Assembly: GCF_003076755.1 (NCBI RefSeq)
Contig: NZ_QDKM01000011.1
Location: forward strand, 1-64,000
Length of the DNA stretch: 64,000 bases
Direction: 5' to 3'
Source: Pararhodobacter oceanensis
GTDB lineage: Bacteria > Pseudomonadota > Alphaproteobacteria > Rhodobacterales > Rhodobacteraceae
Shown here: piece by piece, positions 1 through 8,911 of the stretch
Numbering within the stretch: position 1 is the stretch's first letter
Layout: each line of letters begins with the position of its first letter
The notes under the pieces: generated by a model
What the model was told of the DNA's origin: nothing
Seen by the model: only the letters and a program-made list of their open reading frames with translations
Databases searched by the model: none
Translations under genes and position numbers: made by a program

Positions 1-198
1 GGCCCTCTGGCGCTACGACTACAACACCATCAGGCCACACTCATCGCTCGGAAACCAAACGCCAAAGCAAGCGCGGCAGGCGCTTGAGCAATTTGAGGGC
101 TCCGCGCCCACCGCGCTTGCCCAATCCAGAACCCCAAACTATCAAAACCAAACCTGCAAACTCTCGTTATGAGTGAGGGACCCATGGGGGGCAGGTCA
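1..198 (+). mobile_element. Right end of an IS3-family insertion sequence
   Basis: The window opens inside an insertion sequence. The transposase C-terminus is followed within about 30 bp by a probable right terminal repeat, which on the complementary strand starts TGACCTGCCCCCC and ends near 198. The left end and most of the element lie outside the window. The exact boundary is inferred from the general layout of IS3 elements, because no target-site duplication can be tested here. Confidence 0.6.
2..172 (+). CDS. IS3-family transposase OrfB, C-terminal fragment
   Basis: The 56 visible codons end with TGA at 170-172. They contain the typical C-terminal block of IS3-family DDE transposases, read as YDYNTIRPHSSLGNQTP, which follows the catalytic glutamate region of the rve core domain. 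The 5' part is cut off by the window edge, so it cannot be judged whether the full gene is intact. Its role would be cut-and-copy transposition of the element ending near 198. Confidence 0.85.
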   Translation, partial: ALWRYDYNTIRPHSSLGNQTPKQARQALEQFEGSAPTALAQSRTPNYQNQTCKLSL

Positions 199-211
199 AT
201 CCACACAGGCG

Positions 212-379
212 TCAATCGCGGCGCAGAGCACAGGGGTCGGCATTGATATCTACCGGAGCTCCGATTTCCGAGACGTATTCGACGATTGATTGAGTGAAAT
301 TATCTGAGAATGGTCTCCTTCGAGCGGCAATTTCTTCGTCATTTTCGATGGTCATGATAAGGTTGTATTTGGCAACCAT
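212..379 (-). CDS. Possible 55-residue protein next to the IS end
   Basis: An ATG at 379 opens 55 codons reading MVAKYNLIMTIENDEEIAAR and ending in CALRRD before TGA at 212-214. The stop lies only 14 bp from the inferred IS end, so this may be the 5' remnant of a longer gene cut by the insertion rather than a complete small gene. I see no clear Shine-Dalgarno sequence and recognise no family. The peptide is charged and has no membrane segment. Confidence 0.3.
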   Translation of the reverse strand: MVAKYNLIMTIENDEEIAARRRPFSDNFTQSIVEYVSEIGAPVDINADPCALRRD

Positions 380-788
380 TGAATGGGTGCTGAAAATTGA
401 TAGGAATAAAGTAAATTAAAATCAATCACTTACGCGCTCTCGTTTTGGCGCAAAGGTCACTATTTCATTGGTCCGACAAGTGTCTGTCTGCGAGCGAATA
501 AGCTTCGGCGGGTGGGCGAGTGGCGGGCGGGTCGGGGGGCGGCCCGTAAGGGGGGCGATCTGGCTGGCGAATGGGGCGGTCTAGTAGAGGAGCAGCGGTT
601 CTTTGGCACGTTCGGACCGGAGCCGACGTTCGCCCAGAGCCGAAGCTCACCTCTACCCAAGCGCCCCCAGCCCCCCGCGATACGTCAAACCGATGCCCCG
701 CTCTTGTCCGAAGCGCGGCGCAATTCGGTCTAATTGGTGCCTGCCTTGGGGCCTAGGGTTTCTCGCATAGCAACCTTTAGGGTCCGTC
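380..788. other. Intergenic stretch, no gene supported
   Basis: No convincing gene is seen here. An AT-rich part (about 395-430) changes abruptly to a strongly G-rich tract (about 505-560), and then to sequence that leads to the lipoprotein gene at 789. Short open frames in the G-rich tract occur on several frames at once and look like products of base composition. Confidence 0.5.
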
Positions 789-1631
789 ATGCGATTTCCA
801 GTCAGTTCTTTGTTTGCCACCCTCGCCCTGTCAGCCTGTATGAGCGCGGAGACCGGCGGTGGCGCCATGCCGCCGGGCGCCATTGTCTCGACCGATGGCT
901 ATGAAACCTATGTCACCCGGCACAATGGCTTCACCCGTATCCGCCGCGCCGACCCCGAGCCGGGGGATGCGGCGGTTTTGGCCCAGTTCGAAGATGCCGA
1001 TCCGGCGTCTCCGGCCGGGTTTCGCAGCCTGCTTGAGGATCAAAGCGTCGAGATCCCGAACAGGGTGAACGCCGAGATCATTGTCGAGGGCGCGACCGCG
1101 GAGGTGATCGACCGGGTGTTGCGGCTGACCACCGATGTCGAGGCCTATAACCCCGCGCAGATTGCCGCGGCGGGGGGCGAGATCGTGCTTTCGGGCAGCG
1201 ATTACAGCCTCGTGCGTCTGGGCAATGGATCCTATAGCTACGGCCAGCAAAGCGACAGCGGATCGCTCTATCTGGCGCTGAATTTCGACACCGAAACCGC
1301 GACAATCCATATTCTCAATCGTGAACTTTACCACCATTACACCGGCGATCCGGGGATCGATTCGCGGGTCATTGACCTGCTGGGCGAGGATCTGCCGTTC
1401 AATATCCAGACCGGGCTTTTTGGCGGTGAAATCTCGGGCGAGGTGACGCAGCTTTACGTCCGATTGGGCACGGTTGTGGTGCCGGTCAGCGGCACTTTGC
1501 TGGGGCAGGTTGGCGGATCGGCGCGGGATGATCTGGTCGCGGGCGGTGTGTTCGAAGCCACAGGCAGCGACATGGCGATGGGGCAGATGCTGGATGTGCG
1601 GGTGGACGGGGTGTTCTCGGCGTCGAATTGA
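789..1631 (+). CDS. Outer-membrane lipoprotein, TbpB-like barrel candidate
   Basis: The 280-residue protein starts with a short lipoprotein signal whose lipobox L-S-A-C places the lipidated cysteine at residue 17. The mature part is Gly/Ser/Thr-rich and beta-prone. Its C-terminal third (LFGGEISGEV, then SGTLLGQVGG and AGGVFEATG) resembles the small barrel found in TbpB-type and other Slam-dependent surface lipoproteins. The start is ATG at 789, just after an AGGGT-like ribosome site. It is followed 130 bp later by a probable outer-membrane barrel gene, which suggests a surface lipoprotein and partner. The lipoprotein call is firm. The TbpB-like call is inference from pattern only. Confidence 0.7.
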   Translation: MRFPVSSLFATLALSACMSAETGGGAMPPGAIVSTDGYETYVTRHNGFTRIRRADPEPGDAAVLAQFEDADPASPAGFRSLLEDQSVEIPNRVNAEIIVEGATAEVIDRVLRLTTDVEAYNPAQIAAAGGEIVLSGSDYSLVRLGNGSYSYGQQSDSGSLYLALNFDTETATIHILNRELYHHYTGDPGIDSRVIDLLGEDLPFNIQTGLFGGEISGEVTQLYVRLGTVVVPVSGTLLGQVGGSARDDLVAGGVFEATGSDMAMGQMLDVRVDGVFSASN

Positions 1632-1761
1632 TTGTTGCGGAAACCGTGAGCAATGGCGCTGAATGGCGTTATTGTTCACGGCATGACCCATAATTCACCA
1701 CGTTTCCACCTCAGTTGATTGGTTAACTAATGGTGAAAGCCGCGCTGACTGCGGTTGTAAC

Positions 1762-2826
1762 ATGAGTATGTTCCCGATGATGTTTCGTGCCCTTATCCTA
1801 TCTGTGATGGCGGTTTTGCTGCCGGTCACCGGCCAAGCGGATGCGTTGCGGCGCGCCAATCTGGCGGGGCTGAGCGGCTCGGAAAGACTGCGGCAGTTCG
1901 CAGTTGGGCAGGCGATACTGGAGCACCGCGGTGATCCCGGGGTCGCGCAGGCGATGCGGGCCAGTCTGCAGCAAAGCGGGTTTTACCATAGCGGAGCGCG
2001 GCCCGGTATCCTGTCGCGCTCGGCGCAGATTGATCCGGTGCTGGCCTATGACGCCAATATCAACGGCGGCTTTCTGAATGACCGGTTCGAGATTTTCGGC
2101 CTGTCTTTTGACATCGATCCAAGCCGCCTTGCGCTTGCCGGGATGATCGGCGGCGCGCGGGCCAATGGGCAGATGCGTCTGGCCTACGGTGAAGGGCGCT
2201 ATCTGGATCTGCGCGGCTCGGTCGAGGCGGTCTATGCGCCGCAGCATGACATTGGCCGCGCGCAGGCCGGGTTCGAGGCCTGCGCCCGCAACCATCTGCG
2301 CGGGTGGAGTTTTGCCGATCTTTGCGTCACCGGCGCCAGCAGCTGGCGGGCGCTGTCGCAGGATACGTCGGGCAGTGTCTCGCTGTCCTTTGCGCAGCTA
2401 CATGCGGGCGGTAACAGCGCGCATGAATTCACCGCTGGTGTGTCGCGCTCGCTGTTTGGCGCCACGGCGCAGAATGCGGTTTCGATGGGCTGGCAGGCGG
2501 TGTGGAACCGGGCGGTTACCGGGCTTGAGGTGACTTTGGCCGCGCCTGTCGCGGGCGAGACGGTGATGCGGCAGCGGCTTCAGGGCTCGGTCAGTTGGGA
2601 CGCGCGGGGCCGTGCGGTTCGGCTGGGCGCGTGGCATCAACTGGCGGATGGCGGCATGTTGCTGGGCGTGGCGCGGGTGGACCGTGTGAGCGGGGTCAGC
2701 CTGTCGGTGCAGGCGCGCCCGGGAGTGACCGTCGAGGTTATGCATCAGGTGACGCAATCCACGCTGAGCATGTTTGACGAGCGCCGCAGCGGGTTGTCGC
2801 TGCGTTTTGATCTGGGCCGGCGCTGA
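1762..2826 (+). CDS. Outer-membrane beta-barrel protein, Slam-like candidate
   Basis: 354 residues. A signal peptide (about residues 1-27, ending GQADA) is followed by roughly 80 residues that look helical, with alternating hydrophobic beta strands from about residue 85 to the end. The final strand reads SGLSLRFDLG, close to an outer-membrane insertion signature. Position just downstream of a lipoprotein gene and the short helical N-region plus barrel match the plan of Slam (DUF560) surface lipoprotein assembly modulators. However, the protein is shorter than typical Slams (about 450-500 residues). Barrel: likely. Slam: tentative. A general porin-like or autotransporter-type barrel is the alternative. 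Confidence 0.55.
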   Translation: MSMFPMMFRALILSVMAVLLPVTGQADALRRANLAGLSGSERLRQFAVGQAILEHRGDPGVAQAMRASLQQSGFYHSGARPGILSRSAQIDPVLAYDANINGGFLNDRFEIFGLSFDIDPSRLALAGMIGGARANGQMRLAYGEGRYLDLRGSVEAVYAPQHDIGRAQAGFEACARNHLRGWSFADLCVTGASSWRALSQDTSGSVSLSFAQLHAGGNSAHEFTAGVSRSLFGATAQNAVSMGWQAVWNRAVTGLEVTLAAPVAGETVMRQRLQGSVSWDARGRAVRLGAWHQLADGGMLLGVARVDRVSGVSLSVQARPGVTVEVMHQVTQSTLSMFDERRSGLSLRFDLGRR

Positions 2827-2920
2827 GGCTTGCTTTGGATGCCTGCGGTCAAAGGCGGGTGCGGCAGCTTGCCGAGGTGTCGCGAGAGTGTCGGCGATGT
2901 GCGCCGGATCGGAATGGGGA

Positions 2921-2947
2921 AACCGAGACCATGGGCTGGTCTCGGTT
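2921..2947. terminator. Hairpin between convergent genes
   Basis: A perfect 11-bp stem (AACCGAGACCA / TGGTCTCGGTT) with a 5-nt loop lies between the barrel gene ending at 2826 and the minus-strand gene ending at 3000. There is no strong T-run on either side. It probably acts as a bidirectional transcription end or 3' stabiliser. Confidence 0.6.
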
Positions 2948-2999
2948 AGTGTATGTCAGGGGGGCGGGGTGTCTTGGTTAACCAGCCGTGCCTTGGGGC

Positions 3000-3932
3000 T
3001 TAGAAATTAACCTTATCGCCGCCTTTAAGGCCCAAGAGCTCGCGAGCGTCATCGGGGGTGGCAACGGTGTTGCCGAGGTCTTCGATGATCCGGCGGACCT
3101 TGCTGACCTGCGCGGCGTTGGATTCGGCCAGCTCGCCACGGCTGATGAACAGGCTGTCTTCGAGCCCGACGCGCACATGCCCGCCCATCTGGCTGGCGGT
3201 GACTGCCATGGGGATTTGCACTGCACCAGCGGCCAGAACCGACCAGCGGTAATCATCGCCAAAGAGCTTGTCGGCGGTGCGCTTCATGAACACCAGATTT
3301 TCCACATCCGCGCCGATGCCGCCCATGATCCCCATCACAAACTGCAGGAAGATCGGTGCTTTGAAATGCCCCGCATCGGCCATCGCCTTGAGGTTATAAA
3401 GATGCCCGACGTCGTAGATCTCATGCTCGAATTTGATCTGATCGGGCGCGAGGGTTTCGGCGGCCTCCTTGATGTCCTTGAATGTATTGCGGAAAATATT
3501 GCCCTCGGAGCCTTCGACATAGGCTTTCTCCCAGTCGAACTTCCACTCCTTGTAGCGCGCGGCCAGCCCGTGAAAGCTGAAGTTCAGCGAGCCCATATTC
3601 ATTGAGCACATCTCGGGCTTGAACTGTTTCGCGGGGGCAATGCGGTCTTGGATCGACGCGGTCAGCGAGCCGCCGGTCGAGATATTCACCACCGCGTCGG
3701 TCGCCTGTTTGATCCGCGCGAGGAAGGGCGCGAAATCATCGGGGTTGATCGAGGGGGCACCGGTTTCGGGATCACGCGCGTGCAGATGCAGGATCGAAGC
3801 GCCCGCCTCGGCGGCGGCAATCGCCTGTTCGGTGATCTGCTCATAGGTGTAGGGCAGGGCGTCGGACATCGTCGGCGTGTGGATCGCGCCGGTGACCGCG
3901 CAGGTGATGATGGTTTTGGGTTTGCGCGCCAT
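3000..3932 (-). CDS. Beta-keto acid cleavage enzyme (BKACE, DUF849)
   Basis: 310 residues, full length for the family. BKACE enzymes use a metal ion and acetyl-CoA to split a beta-keto acid into an acetoacetate and a CoA ester; Kce of lysine fermentation is the best known member. The zinc-binding HLHARD motif is at residues 49-54, and the TIM-barrel core is intact through the C-terminus. The gene is the last of a co-directional run with a cyclase, an SMP-30 lactonase and a TRAP importer. This suggests that the imported ring or lactone compound is opened to a beta-keto acid that this enzyme cleaves. A 95-bp gap upstream could hold its own promoter. The substrate cannot be read from sequence. 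Confidence 0.9.
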   Translation of the reverse strand: MARKPKTIITCAVTGAIHTPTMSDALPYTYEQITEQAIAAAEAGASILHLHARDPETGAPSINPDDFAPFLARIKQATDAVVNISTGGSLTASIQDRIAPAKQFKPEMCSMNMGSLNFSFHGLAARYKEWKFDWEKAYVEGSEGNIFRNTFKDIKEAAETLAPDQIKFEHEIYDVGHLYNLKAMADAGHFKAPIFLQFVMGIMGGIGADVENLVFMKRTADKLFGDDYRWSVLAAGAVQIPMAVTASQMGGHVRVGLEDSLFISRGELAESNAAQVSKVRRIIEDLGNTVATPDDARELLGLKGGDKVNF

Positions 3933-4027
3933 CTGTCAGGCTCCTTTGGTTAATCAATATGCGGGGTGATCGCATCGCTGTGGAGAGCGCTGCGATCTGA
4001 CTGTGGGTTTTGGGCGGGCAGCGCTGG

Positions 4028-5047
4028 CTAGTCGTGCCAATGCACCATCGGCAATCCGGGGACCGGGCTGCGGAAGACCGGAATGCGGGTGCCGCGCAGC
4101 GAGCCGATATAGACATTGCGCAAATCCGGCCCGCCAAAGGTCAGTGAGGCAAACCACGGCGCAATTGTGCCGCCATGCGCCAGCAGCAGATCGGGCGTGA
4201 TCTTATCGGCCTTGAACGCGGCATCGAGTTCGGCGGTCTTTGCGGGGTCGGTATCATCTAGGATGATCCGCATATCGCCCTTAGGCGTGAGGGCGAAGAT
4301 GCGGTCGGTCATCACATGGGTGCCCCAAAGGTTGCCGTAGGCGTCAAAGGCGATGCCATCAATGAAGCCGCCGGTATCCGAGGGGCCGAAGACCTCACGC
4401 GCCAGAACCTCAGCGTCTGCACCAATGCGCAACCGTGTGATGCGGCGGCCGGTGGTTTCGACGACATAGAGCCAGTCTTCAGCGGCATCAAAGCGGATTT
4501 CATTGGTGAAGGCGAAGCCGTCGGCGACGATCCGCGCGCCTTTCTCGTCGATTACCGCGACATAGCCATCGGTGATATTGGGGCTGATCGCGGCCATCCA
4601 GTCGGTGATCCGCGTGGAAATCGTCAGCCAGATCCGCCCCTTGCTGTCGCGCAGGACGAAATTGACCTTGCCGATGGGCTGCCCGTCGATTTGGTCGAGC
4701 AGCACCTCGCTTTGGCCGTCGCGGGTCATCCGTTCCAGCCGGTCGGTGCCGAAGTTGGAGATCAGGATCGAGCCGTCGGCAGCAAAGGCCAGACCGTTGG
4801 GCAGGGTGCCCGAGGTGAACCGCTGCGCCTCATCCTCGGTGGCGCTGAACCTGTCGTCATGGGCCTGGGCGATCAGCTTTTGGGGGCCATCGGGGCGGAT
4901 ATGGACGACGCCGCCCCGCGCGTCGGCGCTCCACAGGCTGCCGTCGCGCTCGGCCAGAATACACTCGGGCCGCTGCAGATCCTCGCCGATATAGCTGAGA
5001 TCGGCGGCTGTGACGGTGAAGTCGTCGATCGGATTGGCGCCGCGCAT
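4028..5047 (-). CDS. SMP-30/gluconolactonase-type hydrolase
   Basis: 339 residues from ATG at 5047. The frame is open further upstream, but that part overlaps the cyclase gene and is not protein-like. The start is supported by a GAGGAA ribosome site that covers the cyclase stop codon, only 4 bp away. The protein has the repeated blades of the six-bladed SMP-30/LRE propeller (LPNGLAFAADG, FTNEIRFDAAEDWLYV, FIDGIAFDAYGNLWGT) and acidic and Asn residues placed to bind the catalytic divalent metal. The family hydrolyses sugar or related lactones. In this operon it likely opens a lactone made during catabolism of the TRAP substrate. No signal peptide, so cytoplasmic. Confidence 0.85.
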   Translation of the reverse strand: MRGANPIDDFTVTAADLSYIGEDLQRPECILAERDGSLWSADARGGVVHIRPDGPQKLIAQAHDDRFSATEDEAQRFTSGTLPNGLAFAADGSILISNFGTDRLERMTRDGQSEVLLDQIDGQPIGKVNFVLRDSKGRIWLTISTRITDWMAAISPNITDGYVAVIDEKGARIVADGFAFTNEIRFDAAEDWLYVVETTGRRITRLRIGADAEVLAREVFGPSDTGGFIDGIAFDAYGNLWGTHVMTDRIFALTPKGDMRIILDDTDPAKTAELDAAFKADKITPDLLLAHGGTIAPWFASLTFGGPDLRNVYIGSLRGTRIPVFRSPVPGLPMVHWHD

Positions 5048-5051
5048 CAGG

Positions 5052-5822
5052 TCATTCCTCAAGGATTGCGACTGCGCGGATGAAACCGGCAGAGGCGGCT
5101 TTGATCTTGAACGGAAAGCAGGAGAGGCGGAAACCGGTCGGCGGCAATTGATCAAGGTTGGTGAGTTTCTCGATATGGCAATAGCCGATGTCGATGCTGG
5201 CGCGGTGGCCCTCCCAGACAATCGAGGGGTCGGGATTGGCGATATAGCGCTCGCGCGTGGCGGAGAAGGGCGCGTCCCATGACCAGCCATCGGTGCCGGT
5301 GACGCGCACGCCGCGCTCAAGCAGCCAGAGCGTCGCATCGCGGCCCATGCCGCAGCCTTTGTCCAGATAGTCGGGCTGGCCGTAGGCGGCGCCCGCGGCG
5401 GTGTTGATCACCACGATTTCCAGCGGGCTGAGCGTATGGCCGATGCGCTTTAGCTCAGCCTCGACATCCGCGGGTTGCACGACATAGCCATCGGGGAAAT
5501 GGCGGAAATCCAGTTTGACGCCGGGCTGGAAGCACCACTCCAGCGGCACCTCGTCAATGGTGATCGCGCGTTTGCCGCCATCCATGGTGGAATGATGGTG
5601 ATAGGGCGCGTCCAGATGGGTGCCGTTATGAGTGATGCACTGCAGGATCTCGATCGCCCAACCCTCGCCGCCGGGCAGGTCGTCTTTGGTCATGCCGGGA
5701 AAGAACTGGGTGATTTGCTCAGGCGTCTGGCTGTGGTCGAGATAGGTGATCTTGGGTTCGAAACCGGCAGGGTCCGAGGCGATGCCGGTTTCCAAAGGCA
5801 CGGAGAGGTCGATGATTTTCAT
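5052..5822 (-). CDS. Cyclase family protein (kynurenine formamidase-like hydrolase)
   Basis: 256 residues. The metal-binding signature HNGTHLDAPYHHH (residues 65-77) of the cyclase/kynurenine formamidase-like family is intact, and the length is typical. The family includes N-formylkynurenine formamidase, isatin hydrolase and bacterial polyketide cyclases, all Zn or Mn hydrolases acting on cyclic or amide substrates. It is tightly packed between the TRAP large permease (9-bp gap) and the SMP-30 gene (4-bp gap), so it is co-expressed. No tryptophan-pathway genes are nearby, which makes a kynurenine role unlikely. Ring opening of an imported cyclic acid is the better guess. Confidence 0.85.
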   Translation of the reverse strand: MKIIDLSVPLETGIASDPAGFEPKITYLDHSQTPEQITQFFPGMTKDDLPGGEGWAIEILQCITHNGTHLDAPYHHHSTMDGGKRAITIDEVPLEWCFQPGVKLDFRHFPDGYVVQPADVEAELKRIGHTLSPLEIVVINTAAGAAYGQPDYLDKGCGMGRDATLWLLERGVRVTGTDGWSWDAPFSATRERYIANPDPSIVWEGHRASIDIGYCHIEKLTNLDQLPPTGFRLSCFPFKIKAASAGFIRAVAILEE

Positions 5823-5831
5823 GGGAGACTC

Positions 5832-7148
5832 CTAGAGCAGGCCGGTGGCAATAGCGGGGAAAAGGATCACGAGGCCGAGGACCATAACCATGATCAAGGC
5901 AAAGGGGGCAGCGCCGGCAAAGACATCGCCGAGGCTGATACGCTGGTCGTCAATCGCGCCTTTGATCACATAGACCGAGAGGCCAAGCGGCGGCGTCAAC
6001 AGCCCGATCTCGACCGCCAGCACGGTGATTATGCCGAACCAGATCATGTCGATCTGCATCGCCTGCGCGATCGGCAGCACCAAGGGCAGGGCGATCAGCA
6101 TGATCGACGAGGAGTCGAGGATCGTGCCCAGCACCACAAGGATCAGACAGTAGAGCAGGATAAAGCCGTAGACACCGACATCCCGCGTCGCCACCCAATC
6201 GGTGAGAAAGGCGGGCAGGCCGGAAAGCGAGAGAAACCGCGAATACATCGTTGCGGCGATGATCAAAAAGCAGATCGAGGCGGTGATATGGCCGGTCTCA
6301 AGGGTGACCTGCCAGAGCGTGCGCGGCCCGATGCGGCGTTTGGCGAGGGCAATGACAATCGCGCCCAAAGCGCCGATGGCTCCGGCCTCGGTGGGGGTGA
6401 AAATCCCGCCGTAAATCCCGCCCAGCACCAGCACAATGAGCAGTGCGATGGGCAGCAATTTGCTGCTGGTATCGCGCAGCAGCGAGACCGGCGCGAGGCT
6501 GGTGGGGGCTATCGGCGTGGCGACACCGGTGAAACGCGGGAAATAGCGAACCATGACGCCGATGCCGATGCAGAATGCCAGCGCCAGCGCCAGACCGGGC
6601 CCGATGCCGGCGATGAACAGATGGCCGACGGATTGCTCGGCGATGATGCCGTAAAGGATCAGCAAGAGCGACGGCGGGATCATCATCCCCAGCACCGAGG
6701 AACCGGCGACAACGCCGCTGGCAAAACGTCCGGTATAGCCGATGCGGGTCATCTCGGGCACCGCGACCTTGGCGAAGACGGCGGCGGAGGCGATGGAAAT
6801 GCCGGTGATCGCGGCAAAGATCGCATTGGCGCCGACCGTGGCCATGCCGAGGCCGCCCTTGAGGCGCTGGAAGGCGCGGTTGGCGACGTCAAATGTATCG
6901 CGCCCGATATCCGCGCGGCTGACCACCAGTCCCATCAGCACAAACAGCGGGACCACGCCAAAGAGATAGGACGAGATGCTTTCGCGTGCGGCCAGTGACA
7001 GCAAGCGTGCGGCCAGTTCGGCATTGTCGCGCAGCGCCCAGACGCCGAGAAAGCTGACCAGCGCCAGAGCAATCGAGACATGCATGCCGAGCCAGATCAG
7101 CCCGAGAATGCCGACCAGTGACCAAAGGCCGATTTCAATTCCGGTCAT
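5832..7148 (-). CDS. dctM: TRAP transporter large permease (DctM)
   Basis: 438 residues from ATG at 7148, overlapping the stop of the small permease gene by ATGA. The protein is almost wholly hydrophobic, with about 12 membrane segments and the family glycine-rich stretches (ATVGANAIFAAITGIS, SSVLGMMIPPS). With the DctQ and DctP genes beside it, it forms a sodium-driven high-affinity importer in the inner membrane. The operon context suggests an organic acid that is processed by the downstream cyclase, lactonase and BKACE. An upstream extension of the same frame into dctQ is not protein-like and was discarded. Confidence 0.92.
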   Translation of the reverse strand: MTGIEIGLWSLVGILGLIWLGMHVSIALALVSFLGVWALRDNAELAARLLSLAARESISSYLFGVVPLFVLMGLVVSRADIGRDTFDVANRAFQRLKGGLGMATVGANAIFAAITGISIASAAVFAKVAVPEMTRIGYTGRFASGVVAGSSVLGMMIPPSLLLILYGIIAEQSVGHLFIAGIGPGLALALAFCIGIGVMVRYFPRFTGVATPIAPTSLAPVSLLRDTSSKLLPIALLIVLVLGGIYGGIFTPTEAGAIGALGAIVIALAKRRIGPRTLWQVTLETGHITASICFLIIAATMYSRFLSLSGLPAFLTDWVATRDVGVYGFILLYCLILVVLGTILDSSSIMLIALPLVLPIAQAMQIDMIWFGIITVLAVEIGLLTPPLGLSVYVIKGAIDDQRISLGDVFAGAAPFALIMVMVLGLVILFPAIATGLL

Positions 7149-7702
7149 GGGCGCCCCCGAGTAGCGTGAATGGTTAAGGCCAAGGTGCGGGTGACGAAGA
7201 CCGCGAACAGCAGCGCCGAGCCGATGACGACGATGCCGTGAACCGGCCAGATCGGCGCCAGAAACTGGCCGACCGTGCCGATCATCTGGCCGCGCCCGTA
7301 AGAGCGCATGAACAGCGGGTAAAAGGCGCTGAGCAGCACCCAGATCAGCACCGCTCCGGCGCCGTGCAGGACAGCATCGAGCGCATCGCCAGCACGTTGC
7401 GAGCGTTTGGTGAGCATCTGCAGGAAAGCGTCCGAACGGGTCAGCTTGCCGCGCGCCAGAGTGTTGGAAAGTTGCAGGAAGACGATGGCGAGGATCGACA
7501 TCGCCACCATTTCCGGCACGCCCGCGATGGGTTTGCCCAAGAAAAACCGGCTGGTCACATCGACGCCGATCAACAGCATGATGCCGAGGATCAGGGCGGT
7601 GCCAAGCGCCGAGAGCACCGCAGTGGCGCGGTCGAGCACAAGGGCGGTCAGGTCCAGCACCGCCAGCCCCGTGCGGAGGTCTTCGGTTGTTGCCATAATC
7701 AT
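7145..7702 (-). CDS. dctQ: TRAP transporter small permease (DctQ)
   Basis: 185 residues with four predicted membrane helices, at roughly residues 30-50, 65-85, 105-130 and 145-170, as in DctQ proteins. The motif around GVDVTSRFFLGKPI is the characteristic region after the first helix. Two in-frame ATGs (7702 and 7696) are possible starts; the first is used. It pairs with DctM, whose start codon overlaps its stop, implying translational coupling of the two membrane subunits. Confidence 0.9.
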   Translation of the reverse strand: MIMATTEDLRTGLAVLDLTALVLDRATAVLSALGTALILGIMLLIGVDVTSRFFLGKPIAGVPEMVAMSILAIVFLQLSNTLARGKLTRSDAFLQMLTKRSQRAGDALDAVLHGAGAVLIWVLLSAFYPLFMRSYGRGQMIGTVGQFLAPIWPVHGIVVIGSALLFAVFVTRTLALTIHATRGRP

Positions 7703-7740
7703 GTTCCGTTTGGCCGGAGGAGGTTGCGGCAGATTGCCTG

Positions 7741-7766
7741 TCCGTGCCGCCGGTCAGCGGCACGGA
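7741..7766 (-). promoter_or_regulatory. Intercistronic hairpin between dctP and dctQ
   Basis: A perfect 10-bp stem (TCCGTGCCGC / GCGGCACGGA) with a 6-nt loop lies between the binding-protein gene and the permease genes. Hairpins here are common in transporter operons, where they stabilise the upstream binding-protein mRNA or partly stop transcription, so that binding protein outnumbers permease. Confidence 0.6.
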
Positions 7767-7786
7767 GCCTGTTCAACGCAAAGCGT

Positions 7787-8857
7787 TTAGCGCTGCGACC
7801 AGTCGCGCCCGAGATCGGCGCCCGCAGCTTTGAGCGCGTCGATATAGGCGGTCAGAACCTCCGAGCCGGGCAGCCCCATGCCATTGGCGTTCTCGGCCCA
7901 GACACCAGCGATATCGGGCAGCGCCGAGGCCCAGCGGGTGCGCTCTTCCGGCGCCAGCACATGCAGGTGGTCGTCATCCGAGGCGATGGTGGCCATGGCG
8001 GCGGCCACGCGGTCGGTTTGTTCAACCAGATAAGCCTCGGTATAGGCGGCGGCGGCATCGCGCAGGGCGTTTTGCACCGCCTCGGGCTGGTCGGCGAACC
8101 ATGTGCGGTTGGCGACCAGAGTTCCGGCATATTGGGCGCCGAAATCGGTGATCGTCACATAGGGCGCAACCTCATGCAGGCGGGCAGGGGCGGCGGCGGT
8201 CGGAAAGACGATGACGCCGTCAAACACACCGGTCTGAATGTCGTTGTAATAGGTGGTCAGATTGCCCGAGACGCCGACCGCGCCGGTGCCCTCAAGCCAG
8301 TTTACCGCCGGTCCCGGGGCGGCGATGCGGCGGCCCTCCAGATCCTCGATGCTGGTGACCGGAAAATTGGTCATCAGAACATAGTTATCCAGCGCAAACC
8401 CGCCGCCGAGATATTCGGCATCATACTCGTGCCAGCTTTCCTCGACGCCCGGCACGGTGTCATGCAGCATCGCCACCGACTCCATCACCAAACGCGGGTC
8501 CGAGGGGCCGAAGGGGGTGTTATAGCTGACGTTCTGCAAGGGCAGTTGCGTGGGCATGAACACCGTTGGGATCGCGGCGACTTCGGCCAGACCGACCTCG
8601 ACCGCTTCCAATTCGCCGCCGACCGCCGCAAGGCTGCCGCCGTAGGCTTCGGACCAGTTGATCGCATAATCGGTGCCCTCAAGCGCCGTATTCACCGCCG
8701 GAATGAAGGTCTCGGTCAGGTGTTTGACCCACAAAAAGATCGACGGATGCCCGTTGACCAGCGTGACGTCGATGCTCTGGGCCGGCGCGGTGGCGGGCAC
8801 GGCAAGACCGGCAGCCAGCACCGGAAGTGCCCAAATATGTTGAAGTGGTTTCCTCAT
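7787..8857 (-). CDS. dctP: TRAP transporter substrate-binding protein (DctP family)
   Basis: 356 residues with a Sec signal peptide of about 27 residues (ending APAQS). The DctP fold is recognised from the segments around SYNTPFGPSDPRL, IEDLEGRRIAAPG (the region with the conserved substrate-binding arginine) and VFDGVIVFPTAAA. It captures the substrate in the periplasm and delivers it to DctQM. The ATG is preceded by a GGAGGAGAC ribosome site. The substrate is unknown; the linked catabolic genes point to a cyclic or lactone-forming organic acid. The tetR gene lies 54 bp upstream on the same strand. Confidence 0.92.
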   Translation of the reverse strand: MRKPLQHIWALPVLAAGLAVPATAPAQSIDVTLVNGHPSIFLWVKHLTETFIPAVNTALEGTDYAINWSEAYGGSLAAVGGELEAVEVGLAEVAAIPTVFMPTQLPLQNVSYNTPFGPSDPRLVMESVAMLHDTVPGVEESWHEYDAEYLGGGFALDNYVLMTNFPVTSIEDLEGRRIAAPGPAVNWLEGTGAVGVSGNLTTYYNDIQTGVFDGVIVFPTAAAPARLHEVAPYVTITDFGAQYAGTLVANRTWFADQPEAVQNALRDAAAAYTEAYLVEQTDRVAAAMATIASDDDHLHVLAPEERTRWASALPDIAGVWAENANGMGLPGSEVLTAYIDALKAAGADLGRDWSQR

Positions 8858-8911
8858 TGTCGTCTCCTCCTGTTGAAACTTTGGTGGCCGCCGCCGTGGG
8901 TCGGGGCGTGC

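Noticed and set aside
5475-6998. Long plus-strand open frame of 507 codons opposite the cyclase and dctM genes
   Set aside because: Its product is dominated by His, Gln, Asp, Arg and Gly without any domain, while the minus strand encodes clear families. It is a high-GC antisense shadow.
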